Below, one piece after another: positions 15,470 through 22,967 of a stretch of 49,204 nt of DNA (the first letter of the stretch is position 1; the number at the start of each line of letters is the position of its first letter). Source of the DNA: Desulfobacterales bacterium. GTDB taxonomy: Bacteria; Desulfobacterota; Desulfobacteria; Desulfobacterales; JASJAZ01. The notes below the pieces were generated by a model. It saw nothing but the letters and a program-made list of their open reading frames with translations, did not search any database and was not told the DNA's origin. The DNA is taken from positions 1-49,204 of the forward strand of contig JASJAZ010000024.1 of NCBI GenBank assembly GCA_030066785.1. The letters are read 5' to 3'. The position numbers and the translations under genes are program-made.

Positions 15470-17093
15470 CAGCTTCTTCCTCCATTCCCGGCAGTGGTTC
15501 ACTGCGCAGGTCCGTCGTTCGTTTCTTTTCACCGGGCATTAGCAGGGCGTTGGCGACAAGCTCGGTGGTTCCGGTGACATCCACCTCAGGCACCCAGTAT
15601 TCCATTAGCGCCGGTAAAGCGGCCCGATCAACGGCGCAGACATTGGCTAGTATATTGACACCATGCTTTTCATGCACATGGCGCACGGCATTGGCGCGCG
15701 GAAGTCCGCCCATCATACGCAGTTCCATGTCTTCACCAGCATTTAGGCCCGAGCCGCTGCCGCAGCAAAAGGTTTGTTCCTTAATCGTGTTGCGTGGCAT
15801 ATCATAAAAATGATTACACACGTTTTTGATGACATAGCGGGGTTCTTCAAACATACCCATGCCGCGTGAAGGATTACAGGAATCGTGAAACGTCACCTTA
15901 AGATGATCGTTGCGACTGGGATCAAGCTCGAGTTTGTTGTGCTTGATCAAATCCGCAGTGAACTCGGTAATATGAACCATTTTGGTTGATTTCGCATTTT
16001 CAAACTTGGTTCCCGTGATGGGCGATACCGGCTCCTCCAAAAAGTCTGCCGGTCCGTTCATGGTATCCATATATTGATGTATAACCCGCCACATGTGGCC
16101 ACATTCGCCGCCCAGAATCCACTTCACACCCAATCGCTTGGCTTCGGCATACATTTTGGCATTGAGCCGCTTCATGACTTCGTGGGCTGTAAAAAATCCG
16201 AAATTGCCGCCTTCCGAAGCATAGGTGCTCCAGGTGACATCCAACCCATATTTTTCTTTCAGATAATGAAACAGCATCATGTAGCCCATACAGGTGTATG
16301 TTCCCGGATCGGCAAACACGTCGCCGGAAGGGGTGATAAAGAGAATGTCGGCGCCTTTTTTGTTGAAGTTAGGCTCCAACCGCAAACCGGTGATATCTTC
16401 AATATCATCCACAAAAAAATCCAGCATGTCTTTGTAGGCATGGGGCTGGATGCCAAGATGGTTGCCGGTGCGGTAGCAGTTAGCGACCGGTGTGGCAATC
16501 CAGTCGATGTTGAGCCCCAAAAGGTTCAGCAGTTCGCGACCGAAAATGGTAATTTCGGCGGTATCAATTCCATAAGGGCAAAACAGTGAGCAACGTCGGC
16601 ACTCCGTGCATTGAAACAGATAGTACCACCACTCTTTCAGAACATTGGCCGTCATGGGGCGTGCACCGGCCAGTTTGCCGAAAATTTTACCAAAACGGGT
16701 AAAATCATTCCGATAAACAGAGCGCAGCAGCTCGGCGCGCAGCACCGGCATATTTTTGGGATCGCCAGTGCCGATGAAAAAGTGGCACTTGTCGGAACAG
16801 GCACCGCATCGCACGCAAATATCCATGAAAACTTTAATAGATCGGAACCGCTCTAAACGCTCCTTGAAACCTTCATGCAAAATCTGTTGCCAGTTTTCCG
16901 GCAGTTCCCAATCCTCTTCCATGGGGTTCCATTTACGGGCGTTCGGCAAGCCTAGCGTTTCCACACTTTTGGGATTGGATGCATAGCAATACATTCCCTT
17001 GCGGATGTTAACCGGTGTATTCATCCAACCCGAATGCGGTGTATGATAGTCCAGGTTTGCTTTCATCTCTTCAGGTGTTAACAGATCTGACAT
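15462..17093 (-). CDS. dsrK: DsrK, HdrD-like iron-sulfur catalytic subunit
   Basis: A 543-residue cytoplasmic protein related to heterodisulfide reductase HdrD. Two [4Fe-4S] motifs appear as CVRCGACSDKC (93-103) and CTECRRCSLFC (about 156-166). The CCG-type cysteines of the non-cubane catalytic cluster are visible as GGECGHMWR, HDSCNPSRG and FCCGSGSG. DsrK is thought to reduce the DsrC trisulfide formed by DsrAB, linking menaquinol oxidation to sulfite reduction. It starts three bases after dsrM, and its GGAG ribosome site is inside the dsrM end. dsrC and dsrAB are not in this window. Confidence 0.97.
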   Translation of the reverse strand: MSDLLTPEEMKANLDYHTPHSGWMNTPVNIRKGMYCYASNPKSVETLGLPNARKWNPMEEDWELPENWQQILHEGFKERLERFRSIKVFMDICVRCGACSDKCHFFIGTGDPKNMPVLRAELLRSVYRNDFTRFGKIFGKLAGARPMTANVLKEWWYYLFQCTECRRCSLFCPYGIDTAEITIFGRELLNLLGLNIDWIATPVANCYRTGNHLGIQPHAYKDMLDFFVDDIEDITGLRLEPNFNKKGADILFITPSGDVFADPGTYTCMGYMMLFHYLKEKYGLDVTWSTYASEGGNFGFFTAHEVMKRLNAKMYAEAKRLGVKWILGGECGHMWRVIHQYMDTMNGPADFLEEPVSPITGTKFENAKSTKMVHITEFTADLIKHNKLELDPSRNDHLKVTFHDSCNPSRGMGMFEEPRYVIKNVCNHFYDMPRNTIKEQTFCCGSGSGLNAGEDMELRMMGGLPRANAVRHVHEKHGVNILANVCAVDRAALPALMEYWVPEVDVTGTTELVANALLMPGEKKRTTDLRSEPLPGMEEEADE

Positions 17094-17096
17094 TCT

Positions 17097-18104
17097 TTAC
17101 TCCTTTTCAACCGGCAGTCCGGCCTCGATCATCTTTTCGCGAAAATCATCTTCGTACTCATCATAGGTGTGAACTTTAACCGGATAATTCCAAGGATTGA
17201 CATGTCTGGCTTCACGTGTGTTGGTTGTCGTATTCCGGGTAGGACTAAGGAAGATGCCGCCCAGATGCATCAATTTGCTAAATGGAAAATACGCTAAAAG
17301 TGCGCTGACCATGAAAACATGTACAAAGAAAATACCATCCACCCCTTCGGGAATGGTGGGACGCAACGTGACCAAGCCCATGGAGAGTTCTTTGGCGGCG
17401 GTAACATCAATCTTCAAATCGGGCACATAGCGCATCAGAATCCCGGAAGCGGCGATGCCGATAATCAAAAATAGCGGGAAATAATCCGAGGATAGTGAGA
17501 TGTATTTCACCTGCGGCAGAAAGATTCTCCTGAGAAAAAGATAGGTGGCGGCAGCCAGCAGGGCGACACCCGACAGCATAAGTCCCGGCAGCATGACCTG
17601 CATAAATCCATCCAGACTTTCTAGCAGCATCAGTGCTTGGGGAACCGGTTCGGTGAAAAACCGTAAATGTCGGACCAAGGTAACCAGAAACGCCCAGTGA
17701 AACACCAAGGCTCCCAACCACAACCATTTTTCCATCTCATAGGAGGATTGGGCGTCTTCACTCATGCGGAATTTGGTATTTCTGAAAAGGGATCGAAAGA
17801 CCAGTATTTCAAGCAGCATGCGCACCAAAACCCCAAATTTGCTTGAGGGATTATCGAATTGGTTCGGCTTGATCCAGGGAAGTGATTTCTGCTGACCCGC
17901 GGTGGTGGGAATTCTAAACGGCACCGCAGATTTGGCCCAGTTCATCATGCGATATGTAACGCCTGCAACGAATGTCAGGATGGCCAAGTACGGAATCACC
18001 ACTCCAAACAGATACTTAAACCCCGTGGCGGCTTCTGAAAGAAAATACGATATCAGAAACATCACACAGACAACGAGGAATGGAAAAATGTAGTGTACAT
18101 TCAT
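17097..18104 (-). CDS. dsrM: DsrM, NarI-like membrane cytochrome b subunit
   Basis: A 335-residue integral membrane protein with about six hydrophobic segments, related to the NarI/HdrE di-heme cytochrome b. Potential heme-ligand histidines occur in VFHWAFLVTLVRHLRFF. DsrM exchanges electrons with menaquinone and hands them to DsrK on the cytoplasmic face. The start has GAGG nine bases upstream. It is the first gene of dsrMKJOP proper, 71 bases after the RsbRD-N gene, with an inverted repeat in between. Confidence 0.95.
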   Translation of the reverse strand: MNVHYIFPFLVVCVMFLISYFLSEAATGFKYLFGVVIPYLAILTFVAGVTYRMMNWAKSAVPFRIPTTAGQQKSLPWIKPNQFDNPSSKFGVLVRMLLEILVFRSLFRNTKFRMSEDAQSSYEMEKWLWLGALVFHWAFLVTLVRHLRFFTEPVPQALMLLESLDGFMQVMLPGLMLSGVALLAAATYLFLRRIFLPQVKYISLSSDYFPLFLIIGIAASGILMRYVPDLKIDVTAAKELSMGLVTLRPTIPEGVDGIFFVHVFMVSALLAYFPFSKLMHLGGIFLSPTRNTTTNTREARHVNPWNYPVKVHTYDEYEDDFREKMIEAGLPVEKE

Positions 18105-18123
18105 CGACGGCTACCTCACTTTT

Positions 18124-18162
18124 TACCCCTGGCGCCACAATTCTGTGGTAGCGAGAGGGGTT
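18124..18162 (-). promoter_or_regulatory. Inverted repeat in the gap before dsrM
   Basis: An outer ACCCCT/AGGGGT stem encloses an inner CCACA/TGTGG stem with loop ATTC, separated by small internal loops. It lies between the RsbRD-N stop and the dsrM start and ends about 20 bases before the dsrM ATG. No T-tract follows on either strand, so it is better read as a processing or stabilising hairpin than as a terminator. Confidence 0.4.
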
Positions 18163-18175
18163 TCCGAATTAAAAG

Positions 18176-18715
18176 TTATGTGACACTCTTGAGATTCGGT
18201 TGTACATCCGAATCCTCAACTATCAACTTTGCACGTTTAAATGTCTGAAGGGTTTTGCGGTGCTCATCGTTGGTTCTTAGGCTAAAAATGGTTTCACGAC
18301 ATTGCATATAAATGTCAAAGGCAATGAGCCCGATAATATCTATTCTACTTTCAAGCTGGTCGCACGCACGGCGAGCATTTTTGTCATCTAAAGCTTGATT
18401 GATTCGCTTTCTAAGTATTGTTTTTAATTCAAATATGAAGGCTAGCGCCTGGGAAGGTGTGAAATCTTGAACCGCGCGGATACGGATAATCGGATCTAGG
18501 TATCCAATAATTTGTTCCCGGTTGAGGTCTGTGAACAGGCTGTCAAACAAACCTTGTAAACCGCGCAAGGTCGTGCTGCCCACCGGGTTGGCAAACTGAT
18601 CTTTGCGATTTTTCAGGAAGCGGGCTGTGTCCTGTGGATATGTTTCAATAACGGTCTGAAACCACTTATTAACAATCGCCCCTTTGTGTTGTTCCAAGAT
18701 TTCCGCGAGACCCAT
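18176..18715 (-). CDS. RsbRD N-terminal domain protein, first gene of the dsr operon
   Basis: A 179-residue, mostly helical cytoplasmic protein matching the RsbRD N-terminal type: it opens with EILEQHKGAIVNKWFQTVIETYPQDTARFL, has a central LDPIIRIRAVQDFTPSQALAFIFELKTILR, and a later FDIYMQCRE. The fold is globin-like in stressosome relatives. Here there is no STAS or output domain, so it acts alone. The gene is found directly upstream of dsrM in many sulfate reducers, which suggests a sensory or accessory role linked to DsrMKJOP that is not established. A near-consensus promoter lies about 110 bases upstream. Confidence 0.8.
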   Translation of the reverse strand: MGLAEILEQHKGAIVNKWFQTVIETYPQDTARFLKNRKDQFANPVGSTTLRGLQGLFDSLFTDLNREQIIGYLDPIIRIRAVQDFTPSQALAFIFELKTILRKRINQALDDKNARRACDQLESRIDIIGLIAFDIYMQCRETIFSLRTNDEHRKTLQTFKRAKLIVEDSDVQPNLKSVT

Positions 18716-18823
18716 GCTCCAAGCAGCTCCTAATTCACTGATTTTGCCTTGTCATTCAAGCAACCTTGAATAGCGTAAAGCGGTTGTTTTGCAAAAATAT
18801 GAGCCACTTACGCCAAAGGCCGG

Positions 18824-18852
18824 TTTATATACAAATTGCCAAACCATGTCAA
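18824..18852 (-). promoter_or_regulatory. Near-consensus promoter of the rsbRD-dsrMKJOP operon
   Basis: On the minus strand a perfect TTGACA (18847-18852) is followed after 17 bases by TATAAA (18824-18829). Transcription would start near 18817, leaving a leader of about 100 bases. The leader contains a GCAACC/GGTTGT repeat (about 18759-18788). No second promoter of this quality is seen before dsrM. Confidence 0.65.
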
Positions 18853-18914
18853 GGCAAAAGAAAATGGCCATTGTGCCAAGACATGGTCGAAAGAAGAGAC
18901 AACACCATCTAGCG

Positions 18915-19343
18915 CTATCGTTTTTTTTGGTACAATCGCTTGTATGGTTGGCGCTGCAGTTCGCGATAATCGGCCAAGGCCCGGTACAAAGCGCCAACCG
19001 CCAGCTCCGCACAATGGAAATGGTCGGGGGGCAGGGTTTCAAGGAACTGCGACACATTTTCAGGTTTCAAGCGCCACGCATCATTGAGCGAGCGGCCTTC
19101 GGTGAGATAGGCCACCCCGTTGGCGCACGCATTGGTATTCAAACAACCGTTGGTATCAAAGCAGATGGCTTGAATAAGACCGTTGCGAATCTTCAAGAAC
19201 ATCTCCACTGTATCGCCACAGTCTCCCGTATTTTTACCATAGCCGTCAGGATCTGTGAGTCGCTCGCGTTTATCCGTGCGAAAGGCCATCTCTAAAAATC
19301 GCAGAGAATGTTCTTGCCAAAAATCAGACGTATTCTGAGCCAT
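18915..19343 (-). CDS. NifU-N/IscU-type iron-sulfur scaffold protein
   Basis: A 142-residue protein of the IscU/NifU N-terminal family, on which [2Fe-2S] or [4Fe-4S] clusters are assembled. The cluster-binding pattern is present: Cys42 and Asp44 in GDCGDT, Cys67 in FDTNGCLNTNACANG, and His110-Cys111 in HFHCAELA. The conserved GYGKNTG lies before the first Cys. The start MAQNTSDFWQ suits the family. A GTG start at 19364 that overlaps the upstream stop is an alternative. No IscS partner is adjacent; it follows the M20 gene closely and precedes the dsr promoter. Confidence 0.85.
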   Translation of the reverse strand: MAQNTSDFWQEHSLRFLEMAFRTDKRERLTDPDGYGKNTGDCGDTVEMFLKIRNGLIQAICFDTNGCLNTNACANGVAYLTEGRSLNDAWRLKPENVSQFLETLPPDHFHCAELAVGALYRALADYRELQRQPYKRLYQKKR

Positions 19344-19363
19344 GCTGTTATTCCATTTCTTCA

Positions 19364-20566
19364 CTATTCGGCAAGGGATTTACCATTGCCACCATCCAGG
19401 TAGCGCTTAAGTAAATTTTCAAAAAGCAATACGGCCGCGACCAGTGCGTTTTCATCAAAATTAAAATGCGACGAATGCAACCCGTACTGGAAACCTTCAT
19501 GGGGGTTATGGCAACCGATACCGATCATGAACCCTCCCCATTGCTGACAGAAAAACGAAAAATCCTCCGATCCCATGCGCGGGCGTTCAATGCGCGTTGC
19601 ATCACCTCCAAACACCTCCGTGGTTGTTTTAATGGCATGCGCAACCAGCTTAGGGTCGTTGATCAGTGCCGGGTATCCATCCTTTATTTCAAAACTTCCC
19701 TCTACATCAAACGATTTAGCGGTACCGGTTACCATGTCTCGTATCCGTGCAATCAGTCGCTCCCGCATATCAGGCTGCAACGTGCGCAGGGTGCCGTTCA
19801 GCACAGCTGTTTCAGGGATGATGTTGGCGGCGGTTCCGGCATGAAATTGACCGATGGTCACAACGGCACTTGCCAGCGGATCGATTTCGCGACTAATCAG
19901 GTTTTGGAATTGTACGACTAAGTGGGCACCAGCGATGATGGGATCTTTGCACTGATGGGGATGCGCCCCATGGCCGCCTTTGCCGGTTAGGCGGATCGCA
20001 AACAGGTCGGCGGCAGCATTGCAGATGTTTTCAGCAATACCAAATTGACCCACCGGTAACTCGGGATAAAGGTGACCGGCAAACACCGCTTTAACCGGTT
20101 TGTCATCGAAAAAACCGCTATCCAGCATCGCGCGCGCACCGGCACCGCCCTCCTCCGCCGGCTGAAAGATAAACAAAATTTCACCCGCGCCGTTAGCATG
20201 CCAACCGGTATCCTTCAATCTGCGAAGAATTCCTAATGCAATCGTCATATGACCGTCGTGTCCACACGCATGCATGTATCCGGTATTTTGTGATCGGTAC
20301 GCAACATCATTGGCCTCTTCCAAGTGCAGGGCGTCCATGTCGGCGCGGTAAGCAATCAACAAACCGGAATTCACTGCTTGTAATCGCGCCACAATGCCGG
20401 TGCCCCCAACACCCTTTTCAAACGGAACATCTAGTCGTTTGAGTTCGCGGCAAATCGTCTCTGCGGTTTTAAACTCCTTGTAGGCCGGCTCCGGAAAACG
20501 GTGAAACTCTCGCCGCAACTGAACGAGCCAATCGCTAAACTCCTGATTCAATGATGCAACTGTCAT
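19364..20566 (-). CDS. M20-family metal-dependent amidohydrolase
   Basis: A 400-residue zinc-dependent hydrolase of the M20D group (N-acyl amino acid amidohydrolase, hippurate hydrolase and IAA-amino acid hydrolase relatives). Metal-site motifs are HACGHDGHM near residue 105, the EEGGAGA stretch with its catalytic Glu, GHLYPELPVGQFG, GGHGAHPHQCKDPI, and a late GSEDFSFFCQQWGG. A GGAG eight bases before the ATG at 20566 selects that start over a TTG six bases further out. It cleaves an amide-linked acyl group from an amino acid; the exact substrate is not predictable. Confidence 0.92.
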   Translation of the reverse strand: MTVASLNQEFSDWLVQLRREFHRFPEPAYKEFKTAETICRELKRLDVPFEKGVGGTGIVARLQAVNSGLLIAYRADMDALHLEEANDVAYRSQNTGYMHACGHDGHMTIALGILRRLKDTGWHANGAGEILFIFQPAEEGGAGARAMLDSGFFDDKPVKAVFAGHLYPELPVGQFGIAENICNAAADLFAIRLTGKGGHGAHPHQCKDPIIAGAHLVVQFQNLISREIDPLASAVVTIGQFHAGTAANIIPETAVLNGTLRTLQPDMRERLIARIRDMVTGTAKSFDVEGSFEIKDGYPALINDPKLVAHAIKTTTEVFGGDATRIERPRMGSEDFSFFCQQWGGFMIGIGCHNPHEGFQYGLHSSHFNFDENALVAAVLLFENLLKRYLDGGNGKSLAE

Positions 20567-20920
20567 AAACAATACTCCGGTTCCGCATTACAATTAGAGG
20601 TTGATAATACTTCAGGCCCCACCAACTGTTCAAATCCATAAACCTGTGCTGTATTAAAATCAAAACTATTTGTTATAGTCCGGCATATAAAATTGTGCGT
20701 GGTATAAAATTTTAAATGGATCAAACCAAAAAGCCTTTATCATTATAATCCATTGATATTTAAATATCTAAAGGTATATTGTTCTAAATTTTCTATCGGC
20801 CCATTTTGAGATGGTGATGGTTGAAGCATAAAGGCGATAAAGTATAACTGAAAAAGCGACATTAACGCTTACGGTCCTAAAACCCGACTTCTATTGCTGA
20901 TCCGGGGTTAAAAAACCACC
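20567..20920. other. Divergent intergenic region without a gene
   Basis: About 350 AT-rich bases separate the M20 gene and the MFS gene. It must contain both promoters, but no -35/-10 pair with good spacing stands out. A small GGTT/AACC repeat (about 20906-20917) lies just before the MFS start. No open frame here looks coding. Confidence 0.4.
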
Positions 20921-22075
20921 ATGCAAAAAGAATTAAAAGCCAACCCAATGTATCAATTTTTATCCGTGCTGACCATCGCCTCGACGGTGGGACTTCAAGG
21001 CTGGCTTATTCTGTTTAATAATTTTGCCGTTGAAATGGCACATCTTGACGGCCATCATATCGGCGTCATTCAATCCATCAGAGAAATTCCCGGTTTTTTA
21101 ACTTTTCTCGTTATTTTTGTCATTTTATTAGTCCGTGAATACCGCGTCTCCGCCCTTTCCATCCTTTTCCTGGGACTAGGTCTGATGGCCACCGGCTGGC
21201 TACCCACTTTTTACGGACTAATTTTGACCACATTGATCTCTAGCTTTGGTTTTCACTATTATGAAACGACCAATCAGTCCCTCACCCTGCAATACTTTAA
21301 AAAAGATATTTCTCCGTGGGTATTTGGTAAATTGCGCAGCCTGGCCGCGGCATCCAGCATTGTAGTCGGCGTTATCATCTATTGCATCAAACCATATCTT
21401 AGCTTTATCCAAATGTACATGCTGATCGGTGGTGCCGTCGCAGTGGCCGGTCTATGGGGATTTTTGCGGGATCCCTCACAGACCGACATTGCCCCGCAGC
21501 GCAAGCGTTTGATTGTACGCAAAAAATACTGGCTCTACTACTTTCTCACATTCATGGCCGGCGCCCGGCGTCAAATTTTCATCGCTTTTGCGGTATTTTT
21601 GTTGGTAAAAAAGTTTCAGTTCTCGGTCCAAGATGTCACCGCCCTATTTGTTATCAACAATGCCGTTAACTATTTCTTAAGCCCCTGGATTGGCAAGTGG
21701 ATCATTCGTTTCGGCGAACGTAAAGTTCTTTCTCTGGAATACTTCAGCCTGATATTTATCTTTCTGGCCTATGCGGTGGTCGATTCTAAGCTCATCGTTG
21801 CGTTTCTGTACATTCTGGATCATATCTTTTTTAACTTTGCAATTGCTATCAAAACTTATTTTCAAAAAATCGGAGATCCGCGTGACATTGCTCCCAGCAT
21901 GGCGGTTGGATTTACGGCGAGCCATATTGCCGCCATCGTCATCCCTGCCCTTGGTGGCTTGTTGTGGATCGTCGATTATCGCATCCCCTTTGTGATGGGT
22001 GCGGTTTTCAGCCTGATATCACTCATCGCCGTCCAACAGATAAACATCCCCAAGCACCAACTTAACGAAAAATAG
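20921..22075 (+). CDS. MFS transporter
   Basis: A 384-residue integral membrane protein with eleven to twelve hydrophobic segments arranged in two halves, with a basic loop (RKRLIVRKKYW) near the middle, as in the major facilitator superfamily. The SIREIPGF and FHYYETTNQSLTLQYF segments are distinctive but do not tell me the substrate. The ribosome site is weak (GGGG about twelve bases upstream). It stands alone, divergent from the M20 amidohydrolase. A link, for example uptake of an acylated amino acid, is only a guess. Confidence 0.82.
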   Translation: MQKELKANPMYQFLSVLTIASTVGLQGWLILFNNFAVEMAHLDGHHIGVIQSIREIPGFLTFLVIFVILLVREYRVSALSILFLGLGLMATGWLPTFYGLILTTLISSFGFHYYETTNQSLTLQYFKKDISPWVFGKLRSLAAASSIVVGVIIYCIKPYLSFIQMYMLIGGAVAVAGLWGFLRDPSQTDIAPQRKRLIVRKKYWLYYFLTFMAGARRQIFIAFAVFLLVKKFQFSVQDVTALFVINNAVNYFLSPWIGKWIIRFGERKVLSLEYFSLIFIFLAYAVVDSKLIVAFLYILDHIFFNFAIAIKTYFQKIGDPRDIAPSMAVGFTASHIAAIVIPALGGLLWIVDYRIPFVMGAVFSLISLIAVQQINIPKHQLNEK

Positions 22076-22271
22076 CCACACCCCTTTTCACGGCAAATAT
22101 TACGATTCCCGATGCAGGCCTATGCGTGGGGATTCGGCGACACTGTCAGTCCTGTCCCTGAATTGTCATTTGAATAAAACTACCATGGCTAAAGTCTACC
22201 CCGTGCTTTAAAATCCTTTTAAAACTTCTAACACCTTAGGGTTGCCGCAAATTACTGCCAGGGGCTCATTC

Positions 22272-22300
22272 TTGACCCGCCATATTTGAAATGTTATACC
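22272..22300 (+). promoter_or_regulatory. Promoter of the universal stress protein gene
   Basis: TTGACC (22272-22277) and TATACC (22295-22300) are spaced by exactly 17 bases and lie about 60 bases before the uspA-type ATG. The rest of the gap from 22076 shows no gene. Confidence 0.5.
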
Positions 22301-22363
22301 GGGCCAGCTTCACTTTATGTAATTATTAGTATTTCAAAAACCGCCAAGCAAAGAGGTTTCGCA

Positions 22364-22849
22364 ATGATTCCTGAAATCAATAGAATTTTGTATGCAACCG
22401 ATTTGTCGGAAAATGCCCGCTATGCATTTGGTTATGCCGCGACCCTGGCCAACAAGTTTGATGCTAAGATAACGTTATTACATGTCCTGGACGGCGTAAA
22501 TCCCGGCATTGAAGAACAGATAATTGGATACCTAGGCAAAGAAAAGTGGCAGCAAATCAGCAACGACAATGAGCAACAGTTTGTTGAAAAAATTAAGGCA
22601 CGCATTTCCGACTTTTGCAATCAGATGGCCCTGCATTTCAAAGAGTGTCCGTTTCTGGTTGACCAAATTAAAGTTAGCCGTGGTGAACCGGTGGAGGAAA
22701 TCTTGGAGCATTCCAACGCAAAGAACTGTGATATCATTGTGATGGGAACCCACGGTACAGGTCTGTTCAGCGGTAAGCTTATGGGTAGTACAGCGCGCCG
22801 GGTGTTGCGCCGGAGCGAAAAACCGGTAATGGTGATACCGCTGTCGTGA
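22364..22849 (+). CDS. Universal stress protein, UspA family
   Basis: A 161-residue UspA-fold protein. It opens with INRILYATDLSENARYAFGYAATLA and ends with the ATP-binding pattern IVMGTHGTGLFSGKLMGSTARRVLRRSEKPVMVIP, which contains the G-x2-G-x9-G-S/T motif, so it is of the nucleotide-binding subgroup. Such proteins accumulate under starvation and stress. The start at 22364 has AGAGG eight to nine bases upstream. The frame is open further up to a TTG at 22286, but family length argues against that. It is monocistronic. Confidence 0.92.
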   Translation: MIPEINRILYATDLSENARYAFGYAATLANKFDAKITLLHVLDGVNPGIEEQIIGYLGKEKWQQISNDNEQQFVEKIKARISDFCNQMALHFKECPFLVDQIKVSRGEPVEEILEHSNAKNCDIIVMGTHGTGLFSGKLMGSTARRVLRRSEKPVMVIPLS

Positions 22850-22880
22850 ATAGTGTTGCCGCAATTGATGGCGACGTATT

Positions 22881-22925
22881 AAAAAATTGAAAAGTCCTTA
22901 TGCTGGACGACATAAGGACTTTCAT
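22881..22925 (-). terminator. Terminator of the TRAP operon (possibly bidirectional)
   Basis: AGTCCTTATG (22893-22902) is the exact reverse complement of CATAAGGACT (22911-22920). On the minus strand it is followed by TTTCAATTTTTT, and it lies about 45 bases after the dctM stop. The uspA transcript reaches it from the other side, with only a weak T-run. Confidence 0.75.
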
Positions 22926-22967
22926 GTTCTCGGAGCCATCAATATCCTAACGTAAGGCAGATGGTGA

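Noticed and set aside
22532..22864. A 110-codon minus-strand frame over the universal stress protein gene
   Set aside because: It is antisense to a clear UspA family gene and shows no family pattern of its own.
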